A stretch of 64,000 bases of DNA from CBDEUK01 sp965250225 (GCA_965250225.1 CBDFNQ010000025.1:1-64000), one strand, 5' to 3'. Counted from the first letter of the stretch, positions 7,740 through 17,629 are shown. Numbers and translations: made by a program. Notes: generated by a model not told the origin, from the letters alone.

Positions 7740-9623
7740 CTATAACTTGGAATATATCTCCTTCCCTTTTTCTTTAAATTCGATCGCCTTTTCTTTCATC
7801 CCCTCTTCCATTGCCCGATTAATATTTTCAATACCCTTTTCATCTGCATAATCTCGTATATCTTGCGTGATCTTCATAGAACAAAAATTGGGGCCACACA
7901 TAGAACAAAAGTGTGCAACCTTATGTGCATCCTTCGGTAAAGTTTGATCATGAAATTCCCGTGCCTTGTCCGGATCAAGACTGAGATTGAATTGATCTTC
8001 CCAACGAAATTCAAATCGCGCCTTTGACAAGGCATTATCACGTAACTGTGCAGCAGGATGCCCTTTACCTAAATCCGCTGCATGGGCTGCAAGCTTATAG
8101 GTAATGATACCGTCTTTGACGTCGTCTTTATTCGGCAGCCCTAAATGTTCTTTCGGAGTGACGTAACATAACATCGCTGTGCCATACCAACCTATCATGG
8201 CAGCACCAATCGCTGAAGTAATATGATCATAACCGGGAGCTATGTCCGTCGTCAGAGGACCTAAAGTATAAAACGGTGCCTCATGGCAATCTTCCAATTG
8301 CTTATCCATGTTTTCCTTGATCATATGCATGGGCACATGACCCGGCCCTTCGATCATAACTTGCACATCGTGCTTCCAGGCAATTTTTGTCAATTCTCCC
8401 AGTGTTTCTAGTTCGGCGAATTGCGCTTCATCATTGGCATCAGCGATACAACCGGGACGTAAACCATCCCCCAGAGAAAATGAAATATCATAGGCCTTCA
8501 TGATCTCGCAGATGTCTTCAAAATGTGTGTATAAAAAACTTTCCTGATGATGAGCAAGGCACCACTTGGCCATTATCGAACCGCCGCGTGAGACAATCCC
8601 CGTCACGCGTTTAGCCGTTAAAGGTATATAGGGTAGACGAACACCGGCATGTATCGTGAAATAATCCACGCCCTGTTCAGCCTGTTCTATCAAGGTATCT
8701 TTAAATATTTCCCAGGTCAGGTCTTCCGCCCTACCATCGACTTTTTCCAGGGCCTGGTAAATGGGCACCGTACCGATCGGTACTGGTGAATTACGGATGA
8801 TCCATTCCCGGGTTTCATGTATGTGCTTTCCAGTAGATAAATCCATGACCGTATCGGCACCCCACCGAATAGCCCAGGTCATTTTTTCAACTTCCTCTTC
8901 AATTGAAGAAGTCACGGCAGAGTTGCCGATATTGGCGTTGATCTTCACTAGAAAATTACGCCCCAATGATCATAGGCTCAATCTCTGGATGGTTAATATT
9001 GGCCGGTATGATTGCACGACCTTCAGCAACCTCTTTACGAACAAATTCTGCTGTTATTTCTGCGGGCATCGTTGCGCCAAAAGCCATACCAGGATGTCGC
9101 ACCAACAGATCTCTGTCCTGATGTTCCTGGTAGCGTTGATTCTCACGAATTGCAATAAACTCCATTTCCGGAGTGATAATGCCTTGTCTGGCATAATGCA
9201 TCTGGCTAATGTTTTCACCAACCCTGGCACGTCTAACATCGGATTTCAGATTAAAACGGAAGGCAGCCAATTCACGATTTTTTAATCGAGACTGACCATA
9301 TTGCGAACTTGGCTCACCGATAGATTCCGAGTCATCGCGCTCTTCTATCCAGGGGCTTGCGCAAAGCCGGCAATCCTTCCCTAATATCGATCTCAATGTC
9401 TGGGTCGGTATAGGGGCCAGAGGTGTCATACACTGTGACCGGTGCATTCTGTTCAATATTGTTGGCATTATGTGTATTGGCAAGTGATATCTCTCGCATT
9501 GGCACGCGAATATCTGCACGAGATCCCGTAACATATATTTTTTTTGAATTTGGGAAGGCCTCAATCGCTTTTTCATCGACAGTGGGCACTTTGACTCAGA
9601 AAGGTATCTGCAGTGGTACTCAT
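7740..9623 (-). pseudogene. thiC: Phosphomethylpyrimidine synthase ThiC, three +1 frameshifts
   Basis: ThiC is a radical SAM enzyme that converts aminoimidazole ribotide to HMP-P for thiamine synthesis. The start is ATG 9623 with a good GAGGA ribosome site (MSTTADTFLSQSA). The frame then changes three times. Removing one base from each of the runs at 9583-9585, 9352-9355 and 8961-8964 restores VDEKAIEAFPNSKKIYV, ALRKPWIEER and MIIGRNFLVKINANIG in one continuous protein of about 627 residues, normal for ThiC. The last 400 residues are intact, including the C-terminal cluster CSMCGPNFCSMK. The TPP riboswitch upstream is intact. Three same-sign homopolymer shifts in a well-conserved gene suggest sequence error as much as true decay. 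Confidence 0.88.
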
Positions 9624-9663
9624 ATTTATTCCTCAAATATCGAGTACCCAAACGGTTCGAAAA

Positions 9664-9745
9664 TGCTTGCTTTCCTACGCCAGTGTTACCCGGATCAGGT
9701 TCAAGGGTCACTCTCAGCCCGTATGGGCACCCCTAGCTTCAGTAT
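9664..9745 (-). promoter_or_regulatory. TPP riboswitch (THI box) upstream of thiC
   Basis: Read on the minus strand, the segment carries the conserved blocks of the TPP aptamer in order: CTAGGGGTGCCC, GGGCTGAGAG, ACCCTTGAACCTGATC and CGGGTAACACTGGCGTAGG. The aptamer ends about 40 bases before the thiC start, so regulation is probably at ribosome access or early termination when TPP binds. It confirms the thiC assignment and its orientation. Confidence 0.95.
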
Positions 9746-9828
9746 CGAAATTACTATGTAAAAATACTATTGTATAATACAACATCCTATTCAAAACTGC
9801 TTGAGTGTCATTCATTATGGATTTTGCT

Positions 9829-10499
9829 ATGAATTATAATATCGCCAGAGAAAATATGATCGAGCAACAAATACGTACCTGGGAGGTATTAGACCCAGTG
9901 GTGTTGCAATTGCTGGCCGATGTCCCGAGGGAAGAGTTTATCCCGGAAGACTATAAAAGCCTGGCTTTGGCGGACACCTGTATTCCCTATTGGCCACCAA
10001 CAAACGACAATGACACCGAAAGCTGAGGCCAGAATTCTACAGGCACTCCAGATCAATTCTGAGGACAGGATCCTTGAAATTGGCACTGGCTGTGGTTATC
10101 TCACAGCATTGATGGCTAGGCTCGGTCAACATGTCACTAGCCTGGAAATATTTGATGATCTGAGTCAATCAGCAACCAATAAACTTGAACAACATAGCAT
10201 CGAGAATGTAGAAATTATTAACCAGGATGTCTTTAAAGCTATGCCATCGGAATCCAGCTATGACGTGATAGTCCTGACGGCTTCCCTACCCACACAAAAC
10301 GATCAATTTACCAGGGCATTAACAGCTCATGGGCGTCTATTTAGCATTATTGGACAATCGCCGGTCATGGAGGCACTATTAATCAAAGGCTTAAGCACTG
10401 ATTCTTCTCAGAGTGAAACTTGGCATAGTGAATCATTGTTTGAAAACCGATATTGCGGCCCTCATCGGTTCGGAAAACACACCAAAATTTACACTATAA
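9829..10499 (+). pseudogene. pcm: Protein-L-isoaspartate O-methyltransferase-like (Pcm), two +1 frameshifts
   Basis: The protein begins MNYNIARENMIEQQIRTWEV, typical of the Pcm-like proteins found next to tolC in gammaproteobacteria. It is a SAM-dependent methyltransferase: LEIGTGCGYLTALMA is the SAM-binding glycine-rich motif. Reading is broken twice. An extra base near 9988 separates DTCIP from IGHQQTTMTPKAEARIL, and an extra A near 10445 separates SLFE from TDIAALIGS..KFTL and its TAA at 10497-10499. Corrected, it is about 222 residues, normal length. As written, the second shift makes it run on into the rhodanese gene and mimic a fusion. Confidence 0.8.
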
Positions 10500-10509
10500 T
10501 TTGTTCAAT

Positions 10510-10828
10510 ATGCAAAATATTTCCCCCAATAGAATTAAAGCAATTCATCCATACAAAACCCCAGCTATTATTACTCGATGTTCGGGAAGAATGGGAATAT
10601 GAAACCTGTTGTATTGAAGGCTCAAAGAACATCAGCATGTCCCAGATCGCCGCCTCTTTCGACAATCTAGATAAGGGATCCGATATTGTCGTCATTTGTC
10701 ATCACGGGATGCGCAGTCAGCAAGCCGGGGCATTTCTTGAGCATCAAGGATTCGAGAATATTCTGAATCTTGTCGGCGGTATCCATGCCTGGGCTAACGA
10801 TGTAGAACCCGACATGGCAAAGTATTAA
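10510..10828 (+). pseudogene. Single-domain rhodanese, one +1 frameshift
   Basis: A rhodanese-like sulfurtransferase domain of about 105 residues. The natural start is ATG 10510, giving MQNISPIELKQF once one C is removed from the run at 10523-10527. Downstream the frame is intact: LLLLDVREEWEYETC, the active-site loop ICHHGMRSQQ with the catalytic Cys, and the end LVGGIHAWA. Rhodaneses transfer sulfane sulfur through this Cys. It lies between pcm and tolC, a common arrangement. The only defect is the homopolymer shift at the very start, so a sequencing error is plausible. Confidence 0.75.
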
Positions 10829-10887
10829 TAATTATTTTAGTTAAAAATTAAACTTCTTTTTTCTGTGTGCAAAATAACAACATAAAT

Positions 10888-12207
10888 ATGCGAAAACAAA
10901 TTTATTTTCTTTCCTTGCTGCTGATTCTGACCGCCAATCAAAGTATGGCTGTTAACCTGATTGAGCTTTATCAAACTGCTGAGCTGAACGACCCACAGTT
11001 CCAGCAAGTAATAGCAAACTATCGCGCTGTACTTGAACGCAAACCCCAGGCCTGGGCCTTGTTAAGACCATCGATCAATGTCACAGCAAATACTTTTTCC
11101 AATGACCAATCGATTAGCAATAGTGCAAGTACGTTTGGCACTTCGGGTGATGTCAGTTTTAACAGCCATGGCTATCGACTGAATTTCAGTCAACCATTAT
11201 TTCGCCTTGATCGTTATCGTGCGCTTGATCAGGCCGACTCACAAATCAAGCAAGCTGCAACTGAAATTGAATCTGCTCGTCAGGATTTAATGATCCGGCT
11301 CGCGGAAAATTATTTTGCCACCCTGGCGGCTCAGGATAATCTGGAATTTGCCAATGCCGAAGAAGAATCATTGGAACGTCAATTAGAACAAGCAGAACAA
11401 CGCTTTGAAGTTGGTTTAATTGCTATCACTGATGTTCAGGAAGCAACTGCAGGTTACGACCAGGCGACAGCCGGGAAAATCAGTGCTGAAAATGAGATCG
11501 ATATCGCGCACGAAAGGCTGCGTGAAATCGTCAATGAATACAGTGAGTCACTTGCCACACTCAGTGATAAAATGCCCTTGTTGAATCCTGAACCCGCCTC
11601 AATAGATGAATGGACAGAAACAGCACTGGAAAACAATCTGGAAATTATTGCTGCCAAAACGGCTACTGATATCTCGCGCCAGGAAATCAAGGTACGAGGT
11701 GCCGGACATGCTCCAACATTAGATCTTATCGCCAACCATGGTTTTGATGCCTCAGGTGGTCGCTTCGGAGGTAACAGCACACATGGCACAGCTGTCGGTC
11801 TGGAATTAACAATTCCGATTTATGAAGGTGGCAGCACCAGCTCACGTGTACGTGAGGCTGTGCAACTAAATGAACAGTCCTTACATATTCTTGAACAATC
11901 AAGAAGAAAAACCAAACGTCTGACACGCACAGCCTATCTCAGCGTTATTTCTGGAATCAGTGAGGTAAAAGCATTTAAACAGGCCCTGCTTTCAAGTGAG
12001 ACTGCGTTAGAGGCAACCCAAACCGGCTTTGAAGTAGGAACACGTACCGCAGTTGATGTGGTAACTGCCGAACGTACCGTACAAGAATCAAGGCGTAATT
12101 ACTCCAATGCACGTTATGATTATCTATTAGATACATTACGCCTCAAACAAGCTGCGGGTTCGCTTTCATTGGAAGACCTGAGCTACGTCAGTAACTGGCT
12201 GGAATAA
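10888..12207 (+). CDS. tolC: TolC family outer membrane channel protein
   Basis: About 439 residues. TolC trimers form the outer-membrane exit duct for type I secretion and RND efflux. ATG 10888 gives a clean signal peptide (MRKQIYFLSLLLILTANQSMA, cut before VNL); an in-frame GTG lies 21 bases upstream. The body has the two repeated OEP units typical of the family: a first with NPQF-like NDPQFQQVIANYRAVLER and QPLFRLDRYR, a second with IPIYEGGSTSSRVREA and VGTRTAVDVVTAERT. Long heptad-rich helical stretches lie between. It follows the pcm-rhodanese pair, with thiC on the other side, a neighbourhood I know from other gammaproteobacteria. Confidence 0.93.
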   Translation: MRKQIYFLSLLLILTANQSMAVNLIELYQTAELNDPQFQQVIANYRAVLERKPQAWALLRPSINVTANTFSNDQSISNSASTFGTSGDVSFNSHGYRLNFSQPLFRLDRYRALDQADSQIKQAATEIESARQDLMIRLAENYFATLAAQDNLEFANAEEESLERQLEQAEQRFEVGLIAITDVQEATAGYDQATAGKISAENEIDIAHERLREIVNEYSESLATLSDKMPLLNPEPASIDEWTETALENNLEIIAAKTATDISRQEIKVRGAGHAPTLDLIANHGFDASGGRFGGNSTHGTAVGLELTIPIYEGGSTSSRVREAVQLNEQSLHILEQSRRKTKRLTRTAYLSVISGISEVKAFKQALLSSETALEATQTGFEVGTRTAVDVVTAERTVQESRRNYSNARYDYLLDTLRLKQAAGSLSLEDLSYVSNWLE

Positions 12208-12235
12208 TTTTTTAATTCATTCTACTGGATAATCC

Positions 12236-12805
12236 ATGATGAAAAAAAATAATTTATTATGCAATGCTAAAAACAGTCTTCTGGTTATTGTGGATATTCA
12301 AACGAAACTCACATCCGCTATGCCTATGAAAGTATTAGCACGTATGCAACGAAATTCAGGCCTATTATTGAAAGCTGCCGACGCATTGAATATCCCGGTT
12401 ATTGCCACCGAGCAATACCCCCAAGGACTGGGCCCAATGGAATCGGATATTGTTACATTATTGCCAAATAATACTATCCGTATTGAGAAAACCAGTTTCT
12501 CATGCACAGGCAAAGAGGAATTTAATGAGGTACTTAAAGAAAGTGGCCGCGAACAAATCATCATTATCGGTATTGAGGCACATGTTTGCGTGTTACAAAC
12601 CGCTATGAATTTGATTGCTCAAGGATATTCTGTCTTCGTGGTTACTGATGCGACCTGTTCACGGCAGCGTGAAAATTATGAATCCGCTGTTCAACGTATG
12701 GACAATGCAGGAGCGAGCATCTGCAATTCTGAATCAGTGGTTTTTGAATGGTTAGGAGATTCCAAGCATGAACAATTTAAATTCCTCTCTGCTCTAGTTA
12801 GATAA
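12236..12805 (+). CDS. Isochorismatase-like (YcaC-type) hydrolase
   Basis: A 189-residue cysteine hydrolase of the isochorismatase superfamily. The catalytic triad can be placed: Asp in LLVIVDIQTKL, Lys in TIRIEKTSFSC, and Cys in GIEAHVCVLQTA, preceded by the usual cis-peptide-type IGIE. Size matches the short YcaC-like branch, not a true isochorismatase with a carrier domain. The substrate is unknown; relatives hydrolyse amides, but that does not fix the role here. It starts 28 bases after tolC on the same strand. Its end overlaps by 8 bases a small gene on the opposite strand. Confidence 0.88.
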   Translation: MMKKNNLLCNAKNSLLVIVDIQTKLTSAMPMKVLARMQRNSGLLLKAADALNIPVIATEQYPQGLGPMESDIVTLLPNNTIRIEKTSFSCTGKEEFNEVLKESGREQIIIIGIEAHVCVLQTAMNLIAQGYSVFVVTDATCSRQRENYESAVQRMDNAGASICNSESVVFEWLGDSKHEQFKFLSALVR

Positions 12806-13026
12806 TACCTCGATAATTTCTTAGTGCCTTCTTCGGCAACAATAACATCACTAGCAGCAGCAAAGAAACAGAAGGGGTTATGCCTTGTTGAATAAACTGG
12901 ATTGAAGACAGTCCTGTACCATTTATAGCCTGAGCAAAAAACCACACATAGAATAACCAACAATATCTCAAGACTAATCAGTAATAAAATCGGTTTAGGT
13001 AGACACAATCCCCAGAAACGTAACAT
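12798..13026 (-). pseudogene. Small two-helix membrane protein, +1 frameshift
   Basis: ATG 13026 follows a good ribosome site (GAGGTG). It reads MLRFWGLCLPKPILLLISLE and a first hydrophobic helix. Removing one T from the run near 12932-12937 then continues in frame with VVFAQAINGTGLSSIQFIQQ, a second helix (VSLLLLVMLLLP) and a basic end (KKALRNYRGII) before TAA. The result would be about 75 residues with two membrane segments. The continuity of hydrophobic and charge pattern across the shift is the evidence that this is a gene. Family not recognised. Its 3' end overlaps the isochorismatase-like gene. Confidence 0.5.
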
Positions 13027-13291
13027 CTCACACCTCATAAACACATCAGGAATGAGAGATATCGCAACGTCTATGCCAGCTGAAACTTCTTACTAGGAAA
13101 AGAGGAATGAGCTTCAGATAAAAAATATATTTAATCGAAAATTAATCAATTTTTTCAATGAGATAAAAGAAGATTGATGTTATTTAATAACGTATTAGTC
13201 ATGTCTTGATAGTGACTTCTCTACGAAATCATAGGCAAAGTAAAATCCTGGAAAACGTTGTGATCAGGAGACAAAACCAGGAGATTTTGTA

Positions 13292-15856
13292 TTACACATA
13301 TTGTTCAATTGTAGCGAGCAATGTGAGTTTTTTGATTGGCTTTCCAAGATGTGTATCGCAACCAGCATCAATACATTTATCAATTTCTTCTCTGATAGCA
13401 TGAGCTGTCAGGGCTATGATAGGGGTTGGTTTCATTTTATTTGCATACTCCCATGCGCGAATTTTTCTGGTTGCCTGGTGTCCATCCATGATCGGCATTT
13501 GCACATCCATTAAAACCAGATCGTATTTATTTTCAGAAAATTTCTGCACTGCAATTTCTCCATTAACGGCTTCATCAACTCGATAACTACCATCTTTAAG
13601 GAAGGCATTCACTAACAAACGATTATCTTCATTGTCTTCGACCAGTAAAATACTTTTGATTTCAAATGTGACTTCGACCTCGTCTTTGTTGTGCTGAGTC
13701 GTTTCCTCATTTTTATCTCCATAGAGTATTTGAGAAACTTGCTGCAATAATTCGGCACGCTTTAACGGTTTGTGTAAGTACGCGCCAAGATTCAAACCCT
13801 TTACACGTTGTATTTCTTCACCGTAAATTGCTGAACTAATCATGATGATCTTTTTCAGGTCAATTCCATTTTTTATAAACATTTCTATGAGTTGAACACC
13901 ATCCATTTCTGGCATTTCATAATCGATCAGATACAAGGTAAAGTTATCATCGTGATTGATTATATCTAATGCCATTTGTCCACTGGCAGCCTCAACTGTT
14001 TGTGCATGCATCATCTCCAGTGTATCTTTTAATATCAACCTATTGGTGGAGTTATCATCGACTATCAGTACACGATTACCAGTAAGATTAATAACAGGAA
14101 AGCTCCCAGTGATAGCGGGGACTTCATCCGTATAGCCAAGTTCAGCGGCGAAGGAAAACGTACTACCTTGACCTTCAACACTTTCAACCCAGATACGACC
14201 GTTCATCATATGTGCAAGACTTTTGGAAATAGTCAGACCTAGTCCCGTACCACCATATTTTCGGGAAGTGGAAGAATCAACCTGGGTGAAGCTTGCAAAG
14301 ATCAAATCCAACTTGTCTTTTGGGATACCAATACCTGTATCTGATACCGAAAAGATTAAATAATCTTTTTCATTCGTTTGTTTAGATTTTTTTACTGTTA
14401 ATAAAATCTCTCCTTGCTCAGTAAACTTCAAGGCATTACTGATAAGGTTCAAAATTATTTGCCGTAAACGAGTTGGGTCTCCAACTCTGCTGGTTTCTGT
14501 TCCAGGTGCTACACGCGCAACAAGATTAATCTTTTTTTCTGCTGCTTTAACTGCATAAATATCAACTGATTCTTCTACCAGCTCAATAAGGCTAAATGGA
14601 ATATCCTCAAGAATTAACTGTTGAGCTTCAATTTTGGATAAGTCCAGGATGTCATTGACCAGACTTAATAATGTGTCCCCTGCCTTGCGAAATATCTTGA
14701 TATATTTAGTTTGATCCTGATTCAATGGAGTATCTGTCATCAATTCCGATATGCCGATGATTGCATTCAAAGGTGTTCTGATCTCATGACTCATACTGGC
14801 GAGAAATTCAGACTTTATTTTTGATGCATCGACAGCCTTATCACGAGCAATTGCAAGTTCTTTTGTTTGTTCATCAACCGTTTTCTGAATTAGAATATTT
14901 CTCTGGCGTAGTTCTCTTGACTGAATTTCCTTGGAACGAACTAATGCGACTAACAATAAAGTGATTCCAAGTCCAATAAACAACGACACGATAATCAAAG
15001 CCTGATCAATATCTTGCCAATATAAATCTTTCTTGAAATTAAATTTGATTGAATAGGAAGGCAGTTGAAAAGAGTGTTGATCTTCCAGAGTATCAACCAG
15101 CCAGCCCTGCCGTTTCTTTTGTGTGGCACGGTTGTTATATAACAACTGACGTCCAGCCAAACCACTGGACTCGCTAAAAACATTAATCGAAATATTGTTC
15201 TTTAAAAGCACATCTTCGAACAATTTGTCAGTATTTACCAGGATGGTTAATAAACCAACATTTTCATGTACATCATCAGTCAAATGTTCAGCTTGTTTAT
15301 CGACCAGACTGAACAAAATAAAATACCCCATTGAAGGAGATTTTTTTTGCGAAGCAATTGAAAATTTTGTACCTGATAAAACAGAATTTACTGAAATCAA
15401 GTAATTTTGTTCACCAATAATATTATCAAAAGACAGTTCTTTTTCTACTTCGCGTTTCGATTCATAAATTCGTTTTAAATCATTTATCGATCTAATTTTA
15501 TTTTTAATATTCGCTTTTTTCGATGCTAAAGTATTAATTTCCTGGTATTGAAACGCTTCAATAAAATGGTAATTATCAAACAATCCTGAAGTAAATTCAT
15601 TAAACAATTTCTCTTCCGGTTTACCGTAAGTGTTTAATAAATTCTGAATATCGGTGGCCACATTCTCACAGGCAATAATATTTCGTGTGATTTTTTCTTT
15701 GAACGAAACTGTTTCCAGCAAAAAACTCTGGTTGTTTGAATTTAATGATTTATTCCAGACGACGAAAAATATAGCTAAACTGAAGGCGACCCCCAATACC
15801 AAAGGGATCAGATACACTAACCAACGCGGCAAATGTTCCTGAGTTTTTTTTGCCAT
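13292..15856 (-). CDS. Hybrid sensor histidine kinase with two receiver domains
   Basis: An 854-residue membrane hybrid kinase. Order: a membrane helix (about 13-33), a large extracytoplasmic sensing region, a second helix (about 288-310), and a short coiled linker. Then come a HisKA domain with the phospho-His in SMSHEIRTPLNAIIG, an HATPase with N box LISNALKFTEQ and G boxes DTGIGIP and GGTGLGL, and two receiver domains (about 600-715 and 730-850). The second has the canonical VLMDVQMPIMDG; the first has LYLIDYEMPEMDG. The sensing region is of unknown type. It is followed upstream by an Hpt protein and a sigma-54 activator on the same strand, forming a likely phosphorelay. Confidence 0.92.
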   Translation of the reverse strand: MAKKTQEHLPRWLVYLIPLVLGVAFSLAIFFVVWNKSLNSNNQSFLLETVSFKEKITRNIIACENVATDIQNLLNTYGKPEEKLFNEFTSGLFDNYHFIEAFQYQEINTLASKKANIKNKIRSINDLKRIYESKREVEKELSFDNIIGEQNYLISVNSVLSGTKFSIASQKKSPSMGYFILFSLVDKQAEHLTDDVHENVGLLTILVNTDKLFEDVLLKNNISINVFSESSGLAGRQLLYNNRATQKKRQGWLVDTLEDQHSFQLPSYSIKFNFKKDLYWQDIDQALIIVSLFIGLGITLLLVALVRSKEIQSRELRQRNILIQKTVDEQTKELAIARDKAVDASKIKSEFLASMSHEIRTPLNAIIGISELMTDTPLNQDQTKYIKIFRKAGDTLLSLVNDILDLSKIEAQQLILEDIPFSLIELVEESVDIYAVKAAEKKINLVARVAPGTETSRVGDPTRLRQIILNLISNALKFTEQGEILLTVKKSKQTNEKDYLIFSVSDTGIGIPKDKLDLIFASFTQVDSSTSRKYGGTGLGLTISKSLAHMMNGRIWVESVEGQGSTFSFAAELGYTDEVPAITGSFPVINLTGNRVLIVDDNSTNRLILKDTLEMMHAQTVEAASGQMALDIINHDDNFTLYLIDYEMPEMDGVQLIEMFIKNGIDLKKIIMISSAIYGEEIQRVKGLNLGAYLHKPLKRAELLQQVSQILYGDKNEETTQHNKDEVEVTFEIKSILLVEDNEDNRLLVNAFLKDGSYRVDEAVNGEIAVQKFSENKYDLVLMDVQMPIMDGHQATRKIRAWEYANKMKPTPIIALTAHAIREEIDKCIDAGCDTHLGKPIKKLTLLATIEQYV

Positions 15857-15871
15857 ATCTAATCTAATGCA

Positions 15872-16180
15872 TCACTGGAATTTTACTTCCAGATTATTCA
15901 GGTAATCCTTGAATTTGATAATAAATACACTGATATTTTCTATTGACCCATTTTTGGCCGAAGATTCAATCTCAGCCCCTAGCTGGCTTATCTCTTGAAA
16001 ACCGTAACCACCACCAACACCTTTTAGATTATGACCTATCGATTTGAGCGTATCCAAATCAGATTGTTCTAATGCTGTTTGTAACTTTCCAATATCTCTA
16101 GAGCGGTTTTCCAGAAAACCTGGTATTAAATCTTGCAGGTCAGGATCAATAAACACCGTGATTTTATTATTATCGTTCAT
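15872..16180 (-). CDS. Hpt-domain phosphotransfer protein
   Basis: A 102-residue stand-alone histidine phosphotransfer domain. The active His lies in SIGHNLKGVGGGYGF, the classical HxxKG Hpt motif. It is all-helical by composition. It is encoded 15 bases upstream of the hybrid kinase on the same strand, so it is the natural carrier between the kinase receiver domains and a separate regulator, most likely the sigma-54 activator encoded just upstream. Confidence 0.9.
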   Translation of the reverse strand: MNDNNKITVFIDPDLQDLIPGFLENRSRDIGKLQTALEQSDLDTLKSIGHNLKGVGGGYGFQEISQLGAEIESSAKNGSIENISVFIIKFKDYLNNLEVKFQ

Positions 16181-16258
16181 GTTTGTTCTTAACTTAGTAT
16201 TTCATATTTACTGATGCTGATAAAAATAATCCAATTCTCTAAATATAATGGGCCTTCA

Positions 16259-17629
16259 TTATTTGTTGACTTGCTTTAAAGCTCGAAATTGTGCTGCATC
16301 AAGATTATGTTGACTCAGTAATTTATAAAATTCAGTGCGATTACGACCGGCAATGCGTGAGGCATTGGCAACGTGTCCATTTGTCATTTTCAATACGCTG
16401 ATCAAATAATTTTTTTCGAATGCCTGCTTGGCCTCTTTTAACGTCTGTAATGGTGCTGCTTTGTCTTGCAGTGCTGTTTTTACCAGACTCAAAGGTATGG
16501 TCGTGGTTTTACACAATGTTACACACAAATCAATAACGTTTGTTAGCTGACGTATGTTGCCTGGCCATGCAGCAGTCATCATATGTTCCATTGCATCCGG
16601 GGCAAAACGTTTCATTTTCTGTTTTGATTGTTTTGCATGTAATGCAAGAAAATGTTCTGCCAATATCGGAATATCATCGTTTCGGTCACAAAGATTCGGT
16701 ATCTCTATTGGTACGACTTTCAGGCGGTAATATAAATCTTCTCTGAAATCACCATTTTTAACGGTTTCTTCTAGGTCTCTGTGTGTAGCAGAAATTATTC
16801 GAACATCAATTGGGTATGACTTTAAAGAACCAACGGGGCGTACCTCCAAATCCTGTAATACACGTAAAAGTTTTACCTGCAAGGTTAAAGGCATATCGCC
16901 TATTTCATCCAGAAAAATAGTACCTCCATTGGCTGCTTTGAATAAACCATCGTGCTTGGTATTGGCACCGGTAAAAGCACCCTTCTCATGACCAAATAAT
17001 TCTGACTCCAATAACTGCTCGGGGATCGCGCCGCAGTTCACCGCAATAAAAAGTTGATCTTTACGAGCACTCGCCTCATGTATGGCTTTTGCAAAAACTT
17101 CCTTACCGGTACCTGTTGCCCCATAGATAAAAACTGTCACGTCACTTTCAGCAACCAGAGTAACCAGTTCAATCAGATCCGCCATCACTTTGCTACGATA
17201 AATAATTCGCTTACTGAGCTCATTCTGCACTGTGTTATCCGTAGTAATGTGCAGGGTCTTTTTTACCTGTTCGAGCAAAACTTCTTTTTGAATAGGCTTG
17301 GTTAAAAACGCGGCACTGCCAAGATGTGTAGCACGTATGGCATCAGGAATTTTTGCCTGACCACTGAAAATGATAACCGGCAATAAAGGGTTGTCATTGT
17401 GGAGCTCTGTTAACAATTCCATTCCATCCATGCCACCCATAAAGAGATCAGTAATCACCAATTTTGGCTGGACAATGCTCACTTGTGTAATCGCGTCTTC
17501 ACCTGACTCACAAGTGATCACTTCAAAATTTTCTTTCGTTAACCAGTTTGATAACAACGCCAGAATATCTGGATCATCATCAACCACCAATATTCTATAT
17601 TTTGAAATATCTGTTGCCATAGCTTCCAT
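16259..17629 (-). CDS. Sigma-54-dependent response regulator (NtrC family)
   Basis: A 456-residue activator in three parts. The receiver (1-125) has the phospho-Asp in VITDLFMGGMDG. The AAA+ domain (about 145-380) has Walker A GATGTGKE, the sigma-54 contact loop GAFTGA and Walker B GGTIFLDEIGDM. A Fis-type helix-turn-helix is at the C-terminus (NASRIAGRNRTEFYKLL). All core motifs are intact, so it should use ATP to open sigma-54 promoters. With the Hpt and hybrid kinase downstream it forms a three-gene phosphorelay. Target promoters were not found in its own neighbourhood. ATG 17629 or ATG 17620 may be the start. Confidence 0.93.
   Translation of the reverse strand: MEAMATDISKYRILVVDDDPDILALLSNWLTKENFEVITCESGEDAITQVSIVQPKLVITDLFMGGMDGMELLTELHNDNPLLPVIIFSGQAKIPDAIRATHLGSAAFLTKPIQKEVLLEQVKKTLHITTDNTVQNELSKRIIYRSKVMADLIELVTLVAESDVTVFIYGATGTGKEVFAKAIHEASARKDQLFIAVNCGAIPEQLLESELFGHEKGAFTGANTKHDGLFKAANGGTIFLDEIGDMPLTLQVKLLRVLQDLEVRPVGSLKSYPIDVRIISATHRDLEETVKNGDFREDLYYRLKVVPIEIPNLCDRNDDIPILAEHFLALHAKQSKQKMKRFAPDAMEHMMTAAWPGNIRQLTNVIDLCVTLCKTTTIPLSLVKTALQDKAAPLQTLKEAKQAFEKNYLISVLKMTNGHVANASRIAGRNRTEFYKLLSQHNLDAAQFRALKQVNK

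Larger units (their letters stand above)
6627..7745 (+). pseudogene. Diguanylate cyclase gene broken by an IS200/IS605 insertion
   Basis: Two same-strand pieces flank the IS. The left piece (6627-6707) encodes about 27 residues beginning MIDPAELGDTLKDRK and ending RILYDQSPVKL, which looks like the start of a membrane sensor. The right piece (about 7292-7745) encodes most of a GGDEF domain, from LIMCDIDYFKDYNDCYGHQAGD through ARFGGEEFVLV to the end. GGEEF is an active-type signature for making c-di-GMP from GTP. The expected membrane region and the first ~40 residues of the GGDEF domain are missing from both sides. A deletion therefore accompanied or followed the insertion, and the gene should be inactive. 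Its end overlaps the convergent thiC by 6 bases. Confidence 0.75.

Noticed and set aside
9920..10828. A Pcm-rhodanese fusion protein of about 300 residues
   Set aside because: The fusion arises only because of an extra A near 10445 and an extra C at 10523-10527. Without them Pcm ends at 10499 with its normal C-terminus and the rhodanese starts at its own ATG.
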